A stretch of DNA of 64,000 nt from Adiantum capillus-veneris (taxonomy: Eukaryota > Streptophyta > Polypodiopsida > Polypodiales > Pteridaceae). This document shows, one piece after another, positions 11,491 to 23,117 of the stretch (positions are counted from its first letter, which is position 1; each line of letters starts with the position of its first letter). The stretch covers positions 37,383,922 to 37,447,921 of the forward strand of contig CM043969.1 in the NCBI GenBank assembly GCA_014529385.2. Reading direction: 5' to 3'. The position numbers and the translations under genes are program-made. The notes below the pieces were generated by a model. That model was not told where the DNA came from. It did not search any database and saw only the letters and a program-made list of their open reading frames with translations.

Positions 11491-11539
11491 CATGCAAAGA
11501 AGCAGCGATGGGCAGCTTTCCATTCCTCCTCTGTCCCTA

Positions 11540-12245
11540 ACAGTCATGGAGAATGACGAGGACTCCAGATCATTTGGAGGCACCCCAGGAAACTCCGATC
11601 GATATAGTGTATGATGTGCAAAAAAAGAATTTATTTGGTCCACCGTCTCTTACAAAGTTAGATATTGTTTACAACATGGTTGTAAGCAAGCATTCTTTTG
11701 CATTGTCAGAGTATAATGAAGCTTTTAAGAAGCTAGAATTGCTTCAGGATGATGTGCACCGAAATGAGAGTATCAACCTCCTAGTGGAAAAGCTCAGAGG
11801 CCAGTTGAAAGATGAAGAGGCTGCATTACTAAAGGCAAAAGGAAGCGTCGATGTTATGGATGCAATGAAGGTGGAGCATCTTAAAAATAATGTCGGCAGG
11901 TTGTCGCTAACACTCCAAACATTGCAAGTGGTAGTTGAGAAGAAGGCACCACTTGATGCTATGGATAGTGCTCTAAAGGATAGAGATTTTACACAGGAAG
12001 TGGAGGAGTGTGCACAGGCGTGGCTGGATTTTGTAAAGACCATGCAGGTCAAAAGAAGTACAGTTTTGTTGTTTGAACCTCCGCCAAAAGTTCCACCTGT
12101 GGATATGGGCACCTTGCCTTTGGACAAAGTTTGCAGTGCTTGTGGGTTGATGATGTACAACGACGATGCACTTGGCATGTTTTTGCTGCCGTGCAATCAT
12201 GCCTTTCATATGTACTGTTTTGGCCATCTTATTGCAAGCAAATAA
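11540..12245 (+). pseudogene. RING-H2 zinc-finger protein fragment
   Basis: The frame (230 codons from ATG 11553) has a long helical, Lys/Glu/Leu-rich part (about residues 40-160), compatible with coiled coil, then near the end CSACGLMMYNDDALG and LPCNHAFHMYC. This is the first half of a RING-H2: C-x2-C, about 14 residues, C-x-H-x2-H-x2-C. RING proteins usually bind zinc and act as E3 ubiquitin ligases. The second pair of zinc ligands is missing because the frame stops at TAA 12243, so the domain is incomplete or continues in another exon. It belongs with the preceding fragment, but the gene is not identified. Confidence 0.5.
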
Positions 12246-12459
12246 ACATGTATGGAGATGGGATGCATGCAACCGATTTCGCATACCATGCGGTCTTTGG
12301 TGATCCTCGGCAGTACGAATGCCAATTTCCAAGGAGTGCAATCAGACACCAAACCCTCATCGGTGCCCTTAAGCATGGACCATGGTATATACCCTACTGC
12401 ATTTTATAGCATTGACCTTAAATTTATCTATTTTTTTGTGTTTCTATTATCAAGGGAGC

Positions 12460-13400
12460 CCTGCTAATTGTAGCTACTAATACAAGACTGGTAGCTACTA
12501 GTACAATACTGGTAGCTACCACTCTCATAGTGGCAGCTGTCATGCTTATCCTGGTACAGCTAGCTACCAGTATGGCTGTGGCTACCATTCTACCATGATC
12601 TATTATTCTCCCATGGAAGTCTTGCTGGTGGCAAGGTAGCTATCATTCTTCCATTAGCTACTGTTTTACCATGGAACTCCTGTTGGTGACAAGGAAGTTC
12701 TCATTGTCAACCCTAGTAGCTACCAGTATAATAGTGGTAGCTACCATTCTGCCATGAGCTGCCATTCTGCCAAGGAAGTCTTGCAATTGACAAGGTGGCT
12801 ACCAAGATTGCATTGGTAGCTGCCATTCTGCCATTCTACCAAGGAAGTCCTGCAAATGACAAGATGGTTATCAGGATTTCATTGGTAGCTGCCATTCTAC
12901 CATGAGCTGCCATTCTGCCAAGGAAGTCCTGCAAGTAACAAGGTAGCTACCAAGATAACATTGGTAGCTACCATGATAGCATCCGTAGCTACCATGATGG
13001 CAGGGGGCAAGGTAGCTACTAGGATAGAATTTGGTAGTACTGATAGCTTATTAGTGCTTGCCTGGTAGCTTCTATTGTCATGCTGACCCTGCATGTAACT
13101 TGAAAACTTATTCTTAATTTCTTATTGTGAACAACACAATTCAAGGTATTGGTACATGCTGAGAAGGAAGATGTTTTAGATAAAGGTTGTTTCCAAGATT
13201 TTATTGTGTTAACCACCACTGCTAGATTGCTTACTACTAGGATAGCATTGGTGGCCCCTATGTCATCTTGGCAGCTCTCAGTCAGCCAGCTACTACCAGG
13301 ATAGCATCGGTAGCTACCAGGATAGTGTTGTTAGCTATCAGTGCTTGCCTGGTAGCTTCCACTATCATGCCCAGTAGCTTCCACTGTCATGTTGTAGCTA
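12460..13400. repeat. degenerate repeat array around GGTAGCTACC
   Basis: About 0.9 kb is made of irregular units combining GGTAGCTACCA, GCCATTCTGCCA, AAGGAAGTCCTGCAA and GGATAGCATTGGTAGC. GGTAGCTACC is its own reverse complement, so each unit can form short hairpins. Unit length varies and homogenisation is poor. The array lies between the RING-type frame and the NIF-like exons, so it is intergenic or intronic. Confidence 0.8.
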
Positions 13401-13454
13401 CATGTAACTTGAAATAGTAAGTTCTTAATTCCTTAATACTTTTCATGACTGCAG

Positions 13455-13860
13455 AGGCTGAGCCAGAGACTACAGTTGAGAAGGAAGGTGTGTTAGAGAA
13501 GTATGGTCCTGAGAATGGAGATCAAGCAGAAAATGCTCCTTCATCAATGAAGGACAATGAAGTGTCAGCCAGAGACACCATTCCCTCCATCCTATAGACC
13601 ATACAAATGATGCAAAGGGAAAGAAAGAGAAAGATGACAGGTTTTATTTCTGGTTTTGTTTTTTCCTAAAGGTAGATAATATTGTTTAAGGTTCATTCTT
13701 GTTGATTGTTTCTTCTCTCTTGCAGATGGAGCTGCCAAAAAGCCTACAGAGGATACAGAAGGGCAAACAAAGACATCAAAGGACCAATTAGCCATAGAGA
13801 CTAGAGAAAATAGTAACATGGGATCTGGAAGAAAAGGTGCTACAACAACCAGAGTCTGAA
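13455..13860 (+). other. exon-like segments upstream of the NIF-like gene
   Basis: Between TTCATGACTGCAG and about 13660 the plus strand reads AEAEPETTVEKEGVLEKYG and similar acidic sequence, then a possible donor (ACAG before GTTTTA). After CTCTTGCAG near 13726 it reads DGAAKKPTEDTEGQTKTSKD. These are Glu/Lys/Thr-rich, like the acidic region of the gene that follows, and are flanked by plausible splice signals. Stops at 13597 and 13856 break the frames. They are probably decayed 5' exons of the NIF-like gene. Confidence 0.35.
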
Positions 13861-14002
13861 AAAGACTCCAAACATAGTCTTGATATTTTTGCTTTGTAGC
13901 GTATCCCCATTTTTGGCTCTTTTCCTAAATCCTGTCACCGTTTTTGGCTTTGTAACAATTCTCCATTTCCTATGAATTAAGAAAGCCAAAATCAAATTTT
14001 TT

Positions 14003-14988
14003 TTGTCATGTCCATCATTGTTGTTTATCTCATTATTGTTTGTATGTTCAGATGTTGCCACTAGCAACATTGACAATCTTGATCACATAATAAGTATGAT
14101 AGCACAATCTACTATGAAAGACCCTCGTGATGTAGATGGTTCATTTAGAGTTGAGGGCCAAGTCCCATGTGCTAGCAGCATTGATGACCAAGAGGATAAA
14201 AACACGAAGGTTTTTGTCCTTAGTATAGGTGAGGACACAGAGATTATCATGAAAAAGTCTGAACCAGGAAGGGAAAATGGTGATGCATCTGTGGATGCAG
14301 GTAGTGATGCAAGTTGTGCAGTTGGTGCAGGTGATGACCTGGGGATTACATTTGATAAGTCTAAACCACCTTGAGAATATGGTGACACATCTGTGGATGC
14401 AGGTGGTGCAGTTGGTGCAGGTGAAGACATAAACATTATCATTGAAAAGTCTGAATCACCTTGGGAAGATGGTGATGCATCTATGGATGTAGGTGGTGAA
14501 GCAAGTTGTGCAGGTGGGGCAGATGGTGCAGGTGAGGACACGGAGATTACCAATGAAAAGTCTGAACCACCTCAGGAAGATGGTGATGCATATGTAGATG
14601 CAGGTCGTGAGGCAGGTTGTGCGGTTGGTGTAGTTGGTGCAGGTGGTACAGAATATGTAAGGCACGATGATGGGACGCAGTCTTGGAAAAGGGAGGATGG
14701 AGGAGGTGCAGGTGGTGTTGCAGATTATGTTAGGAACGATGATGGGATAGTGTCTTGTCCATGGGAGGATCCTGGGAACATATTGTTTGAGAGTAAGCCA
14801 GCTCTAATCCTTGATATTAATGGTGTCCTGCTGACTTCATTAGACAAGAGGTACTATTCACGGAAGCTTGCCTACTGGAATGATCTAGAAATTATAGACA
14901 TAGCAGGGGTGTATGTTGGGTATAAAAGGGATGTACCTGCATTCTTGGACTGCACTTTGATGTATTTGTGTGGACCTCCTGCATGAAG
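14003..14988 (+). pseudogene. NIF/FCP1-like HAD phosphatase gene, 5' half
   Basis: A plus-strand frame holds an acidic Gly/Ala/Asp/Glu-rich region with tandem repeats, then the start of a HAD phosphatase domain of the NLI-interacting-factor type: ALILDINGVLLTS (nucleophile motif DxNGxL, as I recall from plant members), YVGYKRDVPAFL, and then, one base out of frame, FDVFVWTSCMKT, the second motif (VWTS). Members dephosphorylate phosphoserine, for example on the RNA polymerase II tail. The copy is broken by TGA at 14372 where the repeats predict Trp, by the one-base frame change near 14963, and by insertion of chromovirus D after 14993. The 3' half resumes at 57441. A functional product is unlikely. 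Confidence 0.8.
14228..14650 (+). repeat. in-frame acidic tandem repeats in the NIF-like gene
   Basis: Four units of about 30-37 residues follow the plan GED-x-(4)-I-x-x-(E/K)KS(E/K)P, a 3- to 5-residue Glu-rich link, GD-(A/T)-x-(V/M)D-(A/V)G, then a Gly/Ala/Cys tail. A separate pair of YVR-[HN]-DDG motifs follows. The units are diverged but all keep frame except for one TGA at 14372. Confidence 0.8.
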
Positions 14989-14993
14989 ACTAA
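14989..14993. other. target site duplication of chromovirus D, left copy
   Basis: ACTAA directly precedes the LTR start at 14994 and recurs at 57436-57440 directly after the other LTR. Removing the element and one copy leaves the host exon in frame. Confidence 0.95.
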
Positions 14994-15164
14994 TGTAAGA
15001 ACTAGGGAAACTAGACTAGAGATCCTCCTCCCAATCTCACATTATATAAGCGGGCTCCTAGCCCCTTGCCCTAGACAGATCCCCTATCCACACTGTCTAG
15101 TCCGGCCCTTGGCCGTAGTCCATGACCATCCTAGTCCTTAGGTTACAGGAACCTTGTCCTGACA
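14994..15164 (-). repeat. 3' LTR of chromovirus D
   Basis: 171 bp, TGTAAGAACT to CCTGACA, matching 57265-57435 closely with about ten differences. It borders the host exon on its left and the purine tract on its right. Confidence 0.93.
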
Positions 15165-15177
15165 TTACTCCCCCCTT
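15165..15177 (-). other. polypurine tract of chromovirus D
   Basis: On the minus strand AAGGGGGGAGTAA lies directly before the 3' LTR. Confidence 0.85.
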
Positions 15178-18100
15178 AAGAAGAGTTTTCGTCCTCGAAA
15201 ATAAAAGTGGGAAACTTATTCTTAAGAACACTAATGTTTTCCCAAGTGGCACCTTCTTCAGGTCTTTCCACTTGATTAAGGCTTGTTGTCATACGTGATG
15301 TCGTGTACGCAACTCATGATAATCCAGAACACGTTCAGGTTCATGCGGTAAGGTAGAAGGTTCAATGTAATCAACCAAAACCTGTTGTTCAATGACGTTG
15401 TCATCCCCATGTAACCGCTTTCGTAGACGGCTTACATGAAACACCGGATGACTGCAAGAATGTGATGGTAGTAATAGTTTGTAGGCACGATCATCGACTC
15501 GCTTGAGTATTTTGAAAGGCCCACAATATCGGGGACATAATTTAGGTGTTGGTCCAGTTTTCAGACTTTCTGAATGTTTTGGCACACATAGAAATACTTC
15601 CTCCCCTTCTTCAAAGGTAACTTGCCGACGATTCTCATCAACGTATTTCTTATACCGATCCTGTGCTTGCCATACATTCTGACGAGAAAGTTTCAGCATA
15701 TCCATGTGGTCTTGGAGAAAATCCTTAACCTGTTAGAGTTTTTCGGTTGCCAACCCCACCGTAACTGGTGACCCAGGTTAAAACCCGCACATGAGCATGA
15801 AAGGACTAAAACCTGTTGTGACATGCTTAGAACTGTTGTAGGCAAACTCAAGAATAGGTAAGTATTCTTCCCAGTCTGACTGTTTTTTGCTGACGTATGC
15901 TCTTAGCATATCCTCTAGAACCTAGTTAACCCGTTCCGTTTGACCATCCGTTTCTGGATGATCAGTTGTACTAAGGTTTAGTTGTGTACCCAATCGTTTA
16001 AATACAGGGATCACGGTCACTAGCAAAGTTACTTGGAAAACCATACAATTTGTATAGATTGTCCACAAATAACTTGGCTAGTTCCGGTGTCTTAACCGTT
16101 GATCTGGTCGGAGTAAACTTACATAGTTTAGTCAACCTGTCACGACCACCCATACTGAGTCATGACGCGTATAGTGGTTGGTAAATCTACAATAAAATCC
16201 ATAGAGATACTTTCCCGTTTTCCATTGGGAATCTCCAAAGGATGTAAGAGTCCCCCTGCTTTCAGGCGCTTTGCCTTGTTAACTTGACATTTTTGGCAAA
16301 GCAAGACATAAGCTTGAACAAAGCCATGTAGACCTGGCTAGTAAAACTGTTGTTGTACGAGAGAATAAGTTTTTCTACTCCCCGGGTGCCCTGCACTTGG
16401 ACTATCATGACATTCATAAAGAATTTGGCGCAGAATGTTTGTGTCCGTCGGTACACGAACTCTACCCTTGTGGAGTAGGTACCCATTGTCGATGGTAAAA
16501 TGCTTCCATCACTGTAGTTCATCACTTGATAAAGGAGAACTAGGTGTGGAGGTTAATTGTACACTACCTGCATTGGAGTGAGAAGGATCCCTCTTTTGAA
16601 CATGGCTCCACACTTTGGAATATGCTTCATCTTGCTCATATTTGCCCTTGAGAGAATCTAAAACTTCACTACGAAGTTCCGTCAACAAGAGCGAATTGAT
16701 CTATGGCATTAGACTTAGAGCGTGTTCCACTACATTGTATCGGCCTTTGCGATACCTTAATTTGGCGTCATATTCCTGAAGGATCTTGGCCCACCTGGCT
16801 TTTCGACCCTTTAAATCTGTTTGTTGTGTAAACCATTTGATGCTTTCATGGTCAAACACAATCTCCAACTGAGAACCATACAAATAATTCCGCCATGTCT
16901 TTAAGGTAGACACTATTGCATAGAGTTCGCGTTCGTAAGCAGAATAGTTCTACTAAGTTGCATCAAGCTTCTTACTTTCAAATGCAATCGGCCGTCCGTC
17001 TTGTAACAGGACTACTCCAATAGCACGATCACTGGCATCCGTTTCCAAAATGAATGGTTTCAAAGGATCTAAATAGCCAGTATAGGAGCTGTAGCTAATG
17101 CATCCTTGAGCGTATCAAAATTGTGTTGTTGAGCGGATCGCCACTGAAAAGCTTTACCTTTGCCTTTTAGTTGATCCGTCGTAGGAACAGCAACGTGAGC
17201 ATAGTTTTTAACAAACCTTCAGTAAAAACCTGCAAATCCTAAAAAGATATGTAATTCTTCCAGATTTTTAGAAGGTGGCCATTTCCTGATAGTATCCACT
17301 TTGGATTGATCCATGTATAGGCCATTAGCTGAAATAACATGCCCTAAAATCACATTTAGATTCCTTGGCATATAACTTGTTTGTGCGTAACAACTCAAAT
17401 ACCTGCCTGAGATGTTGTAAGTGTTCTTCTTCAGAAGCACTATAAACTAGAATGTCATCGAGGAAAAGAATGACAAATTGCCCAAATATGGCTTCAAGAC
17501 ACTATCCATAAGTGTCATGAATGTTGTGGGCGCATTGTTTAACCCAAAGGGTATCACCAAAAACTCGTAGTGTCCAAATCGTGTTTGAAATGCAGTCTTA
17601 GGTATATCGGCAAGCTGAATACGGACTTGGTGATATCCTGAACGCAAGTCGATTTTTGTAAAAATGGGAGCATGAGTTAGCTTATCAAATAACTCATCTA
17701 CTATTGGCAATGGGTATTTGTTCTTAATTGTAACCGCATTTAAGCCCCGATAGTCTACGCACATGCGCATACTGCCATCCTTTTTCTTCACTAAAAGGAT
17801 AGGCGAAGCCCATGGTGAAGAACTGGGTTGTATAAACCCTCTGCTAAGGTAGTCAGCAAGCTGACATTCCACCTCAGCAGCCTCTGAGTAACTCATACGG
17901 TAAGGTGGTTTACTAACAGGTTTACAGCCTGCAGCCACGTCAATGCCATGTTGTACTGAGCGTGTCGGTGGTAATCCTGATGGAAAATCATTAGGAAATA
18001 CATCTTGAAATTCCTTTAATAATGTTTGTAATTGACTAGCAACTTTTTCTTGTGTAGAATTAGAAATTGGTGGAATAGAGGAGAGAGAAGCATGCGGCAT

Positions 18101-19865
18101 TGAGGAATGTTCAACAGACTCGATATTAAAAATAAAATGAGATAGTGAGTAACACAAAAAAACCTGTTCTATTTCATTATCAGAAACGAGCTGCATAAGC
18201 TCGATAGTACAAATCAGTGGTGATGAAGGTATATCCTTTTCTCCTAACAACAACACATGTGCGCCATGGGATTCAAACATCACGCTGTTGTGCTCATAGT
18301 TACGGTGCAGTGATGCTCCTAGGCTATGCAACCACTCCCTACCAAGAACCACATCAGCCCCTTCCATGTTCATAACCTGAAAATCTAAACAAGTAGAGTA
18401 CCCTTGTACTTCCAATGGAACAGCTCGGCATTGAGTATCCCATATTTCAGTATCATGTCCATTCATCATTGCTACCTTGTAGTGGTGGGTACTCGGAGTT
18501 TGAGGCAATTTGAGCTTTTTCACCAATCCATAATTGATGAAATTGTGAGTAGCACCGTCATCTACCAAGATGCGCACCTTGTGCCCTTGCAGATATCGTT
18601 GCATACGTACTAACTCATGTGGTCCAAAGGTTTGTTGCCACATGGAAGCTGTGAGACAACATTCATGCACCACCTCAGTGTGTGTTACTTCCACTGTGGA
18701 GAATTTTGAGGAAGACTCAAGAGGCAGTAGTTGCACCATGTGCACTTATTTCTCCTTCCCCTGAGCATTAGATTTCCCCTTGGGACAATCCTTTCTGCCA
18801 TGACCTCTTCCTAAACATTGAAAACATAGCTTCTCTTTCTGGCTTTCTCAAAATCCTCAGGAGAGAGAGGACCCTTGGACCCCTTGGGTTTTTTAGATAT
18901 ATCTAAATTAGCAACTAGAAATTTCTTTTATTGTGCACGTACTGAGTGCGTGTATTACCATGTATACTAGTAGTCACGTTACTATTATGTGATTTCTTAT
19001 CATCAGGGTCATCATGAATATGTGCTTTCACTATGGCTTCCTCAAGTGTTTTAGGGTCTTGGATCTTGACATACTTCTTAAGTTCTGGTGTCAGACCTCG
19101 TATGAACCCTCGTACTTGTTGAAAGGTATCCAAGCCTTCCAACTTGAGGATAACGTCCCGATAGTGAGAGATATATTCAAGGAGTGTTGGGTATTGGCGC
19201 ATGGAACATGTGTCCCAAGCCGTCCAATTCCGATCGGCCTCGTTTGTAGGCAAAAATTCCTTGCTAAACATTGCTTCAAAGGCTGCCCAACTCTGTCGTA
19301 TGATGTTCTTCTCCTTGAGAGACATCCACCATTTGTAGGCCTTGCCTTCCAGAGTTAAGCTCATTTGCAGAGCTCTGACTACATCCGGAGTACACCGTAA
19401 GGCATGAATTCCATCCCATTTACTGAGAAACATGTTCACCGCATCCTTATTGCGGTCTCGGTCTTCGCCCTTGAAAATTGGTGGTTTATAGTTCTTTAAC
19501 AAGTCATCCACCTCTTTGGTAGTGAGAGTATGCAATGTTTCATTAATTGGGCCTTGCCCTTGTGTTCCAACGTTCTCATGCATGTGGGTGTCAACAGCAG
19601 AACTCTTAGACTGTTGATGCATTAATTGAATTACTAATGTGGAAAGTTTAGTAACATTTTCAGTTAAAGCTTTAAAATTTTCATCCATGACTGTCATGCG
19701 TGTCTGAAGTGCACGAAATTCTTGAATATCGAGCAATTCGTAAGTATCTTCTCCTGTCATAATGTCACAGTTACTCTCCTTGAGAGGATCCGGCCCCGAG
19801 CCGTCATTGGTAGGATCAGGAGTACTTTGCTCAAAATCGAATGTCATATTGATATCCCAATCCAT
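15178..19865 (-). pseudogene. chromovirus D gag-pol with chromodomain, broken
   Basis: Minus-strand reading in order. Gag from ATG 19865 (316 codons; capsid part with KAYKWWMSLKEK and FIRGLTPELKKYV). A CCHC zinc knuckle near 18777-18835 (CFQCLGRGHGRKDC), intact. Protease with [12 protein letters not shown] with [31 protein letters not shown] and FLDDILVYS, with a frameshift just before the catalytic FLDD. RNase H near 16701-16913. Integrase pieces at 15700-16525. A C-terminal domain (GPFKILKRVDDRAYKL, HPVFHVSRLRK) leads into a chromodomain (EPERVLDYHELRTRH, then, after a frame change, LIKWK and EGATWEN). The chromodomain normally directs integration through modified histones. Numerous stops and frameshifts make it defective. 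Confidence 0.88.
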
Positions 19866-20536
19866 GGCTACACAGTGCCGTGAAAGAAGTACTCAGTAAA
19901 AAATACATGATGTCCATAGCACTCGCCAAGTATAGGAGCTTTGCGAACTCCACTTGTGCGTCGTAGCACCTGACCGTCTAAAAAGAAAGAACTTGCACAA
20001 TCGCAATAGAAAACGAACTCCGAAAAATCGCCCGTGGCTCACAAGACGGCTGAAATCTTGTAGTGGAGATGATTGAATCATCACCGTTTTGAAGAAGCTT
20101 GATTGTTGAAAGCTTTCGTAATCGGCGAACGAAAACATTGAAACTGTCACAAGTGTAAAAATATGCAAAAATCTAGAAATTTTGCAAGGACTGAGCAGAA
20201 TGTCAAGCTCTGGTAAAAGCCGACACGGCTTGATGCTTGCACCGAGCATGGAGGTTGATGCTCGTGACTTGTCTTGCTTGTGGGAAAGACCACCAAGGAG
20301 AAGAAAGCTCAAAAAATTTACTTTTTTGGCCTTGCTATGTGAAAACGAAACCCAACTTTGACGGGTTCTGTCGCAGGCAGCGTAAGCAAAATCCGTGAGC
20401 ACAACAAAAGGTGTGTGCGGCTTGCACGGCCACAATTAGGCCAAGTTCTTCTAGAAGGTCCCCATTGAAGCCATGGGGCTCCTGTCAAGCTAGTGCTCGC
20501 GTGATTTCATGCACCACCCAGTCGTGTCCAAAACAG
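19866..20536 (-). other. 5' leader of chromovirus D, proximal part
   Basis: Non-coding leader between gag and the point where element B inserted; it continues at 57097-57264 up to the primer-binding site. A 180-codon minus frame at 19893-20435 crosses it but has no recognisable domain and a leader-like composition, so I do not treat it as a gene. Confidence 0.7.
20533..20536. other. 4-bp target duplication of element B, left copy
   Basis: ACAG directly precedes the LTR start TGATAGCC and recurs at 57097-57100 after the 3' LTR end. The fifth base differs, so the duplication is four bases. Confidence 0.8.
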
Positions 20537-22252
20537 TGATAGCCGTTTTTTCGGCTCTCTGTAATTGCCATAGTGAGTTATCTCACCCTATCAAATCACT
20601 CAAACACTGTGGTTACCCTCACCCTTTCACTGTATATAGGTGCGTGTGAGTTAGGGGACTTTTCCCATATCTCCTTACTGAAATAAAAAACCCTCAATTA
20701 GCTAGTCATTGGGCTAGTTGAGCCAAAAAAATAAAAAATATAAAAAATATAAGTATATTATGGCCCATGCATATGTAAATATTTCTTTGTATATAGGGCC
20801 TAAATAAAATATTTTTTCATAATTATCTTGGTATTTATTTAAATATTTCTACCTAGGTGTGTGTTATTTATGCTCTGTACATTGCCTCACCATTACCACA
20901 ATTTTTCTTACCATTTTTCATACTCTTTATTCCATATAGAAATATTTTCATGTAAGCTTCTCTTATATTTGGTGTAACTCCACCCCAACAAAAATCCAAA
21001 AAAAACTAGTTTTATTTATGTGTATATTTTTTCACTATTGTGATTTTTCCCTTCCTACATCTATTTTGTTTTTTTCTAAAAAATTAGAACACCAAAAATA
21101 TTTATCTTTTTATGGTAGCCTCATAATGAGAGAGATTTCTTTTGACCCCTTTATATTTTCTCCACTTATATTATTTATATTTGACATGTACATATTCTTT
21201 AGACCCCTCAATATTTGATTTTCTTAGTTGTACTATTCACTTATATCATGATCTCAACAATATCTTCAATTATAGACCTACCAAATAAGTTCAATGGTAG
21301 GTGGCATGCATACATGCACTATGGAGGGCTCACTCTTGGAGGTATTCAAAAGAATCATCCAAAGAAGGACCCCACAAGGACCTTGTGCAGTGGAAAAAAA
21401 CGATCGGTTTTGCTGAATTTTTAAAGTTCACTTGCTCTCTGAATCTGAAAAGGTGATACAAACAAAAGTTGTAGATCGTGGGCTGAACTTTTGCCTCAAA
21501 TTTTTTCATATTTTTTTGAGCTACGAGCTGTGAGCTATGATTTTATTAGTGGACCCCAGTTTTCCCATGCTATGCAGCCACACTCTCTCTTCCACTTTAT
21601 CATTTTCCTCTTTCACACACACTTCTCCACTCATCATCCCCACCTCTCTCACCACTCCTCTCTGCACCCTACTCACCTTCTCCTCAACCTTGAAGAATAA
21701 GAGAAACCATGGTGAACTCATACCTCCCACACACAATTCCATTCCAAAATTGACCACCTAGTCTCATTTTTCCTCCTCCAAATTACCCATATCTATCAAA
21801 AAAACCACAAAATTCAGCCTCTTCTCTTAAAAGACAGCATCATGGTGGTTGATTACTCAGCTTCAATTACCTTGTCTCTCAAGGAAGGTCAAGAGTGGAG
21901 AAAAAATGTACCGTCAAAGCTAGTGGACCGTCAACAAGCATCAAAATTGGCCCTACTCAAGACACTTGGAGCATCAACCTTGTAAGAAATCCACCTTTTC
22001 TTACCTCTTAAGAGTTTTTCTTCCTTATTTGTATCCTACATGGATACTCCCATTGTAAATATCCAATTCCATTTGTAAATTAATACTAACTCTACTAACA
22101 CTAACCCACTATGAAAAGTCCTATCACCTCCATTTCTCTCCTCTCTCTTTCCCCACCAACTTCTTGATAATTCCAAGAAAAAGAAATTAGATAAATTGCT
22201 GAAAATCTAACCCAACCATGGTTAGAGGAGTAACCCTAGCTTTCAAAATTGC

Positions 22253-22260
22253 TATAAAAG
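22253..22260 (+). promoter_or_regulatory. TATA box of LTR B
   Basis: TATAAAAG is conserved in the 3' LTR (56082-56089), and the solo LTR has TATAAATAG at a matching place (60635-60643). It is the likely promoter of the element RNA, leaving about 1 kb of LTR downstream as R-U5. Confidence 0.65.
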
Positions 22261-22920
22261 GAGGGTGTAGCTAGCACAAAAAGGGGGGAGAAGAAAGAGC
22301 ACTATGCTATAGCTTGAGAAGCCAAGCTCAACCTCTTGAGAAGGAGCTCTTGAGTGGAATCTCATTGGCATTAGGCATATGTATGTGTTGTATTAGGGGT
22401 GATTAGCAAGGGAACTCTATGCCATTGTAAGAGAGAGTGATCATTAAATTGAGAGTAGGAAATCTATCATTTCTCCTACTAGTGTAAGCCCAACATTTGC
22501 TGAATCAAGGAGGGTGAATTTGGACTAAGCATGGATACCTTGTCTCCCTTCCAACGTGAAGTCATGGACAATAATGATGTGTAAGTGTCTTGGTGTTTTA
22601 TTTAAGTTCTTGATAGCTTGTCTCTGGGTATTGTTATCAATTTAGCCATAAATCCCACATGTTGTAAGAGGGCGACAGGGTGGAGAGGACTCCCCTGGCC
22701 TTAAGACACTGATTGGGGTGGCTTTTTTCTTGTGATGTGTTGTGGTGTAATTTACTCAGGCTATGTTGAACAAATACTAATCTCACTTTGATTGGTCATG
22801 ACAGATTTGTAAGAAGGCATTAGTGCAACAAGCACCCCCTTCCCCCTTCTCTCTCTTTCTTACATATATATATTTATGTTTGCTTGATCATTAACGATAC
22901 ACTCCAAAGCAGCCCGAGCA

Positions 22921-22923
<3 letters not shown>

Positions 22924-22991
<68 letters not shown>
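22924..22991. repeat. CT microsatellite in 5' LTR B
   Basis: A pure CT run of about 68 bases; the 3' LTR copy at 56753-56834 is about 82 bases, indicating slippage since insertion. Confidence 0.95.
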
Positions 22992-22994
<3 letters not shown>

Positions 22995-23086
22995 TTTTAG
23001 TGTGTGAGAGTGTTCCATTGGTGTTAGGGTTAGTGTAAATTCCTTGCTTGTTTGTGGGTTGCTCTAACGATTCTCCTCTTTTGCGT

Positions 23087-23117
23087 CCTAGTTCGCTCTT
23101 AAACTAGGTGGTGCCCC
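23087..23117 (+). promoter_or_regulatory. hairpin plus PBS-like box in LTR B
   Basis: CCTAGTT pairs with AACTAGG around an 8-base loop, followed by GGTGGTGCCCC at 23107-23117, about 150 bases before the primer-binding site. It repeats the first nine bases of that site (TGGTGCCCC). It is kept in the 3' LTR (box 56950-56960) and the solo LTR (61329-61339). Confidence 0.6.

Noticed and set aside
12460-13400. Repeat array considered as a CRISPR array
   Set aside because: Units are irregular without constant repeat and unique spacers, and the window is eukaryotic.
14994-15164. Possible MITE or solo LTR next to the NIF-like gene
   Set aside because: The matching LTR at 57265-57435, the shared ACTAA and the purine tract show it is one end of chromovirus D.
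19893-20435. 180-codon minus-strand ORF in the leader of chromovirus D
   Set aside because: No motif, odd composition, and it lies between primer-binding site and gag of an old broken element. Unlike the small ORFs of A, B and C it has no homologue in the window.
21491-21761. ORFs of 69-78 codons repeated at 55320-55590
   Set aside because: They recur only because the two LTRs of B are copies of each other; the region is LTR U3, the frames overlap on both strands and show no conserved protein pattern in the diverged solo LTR.
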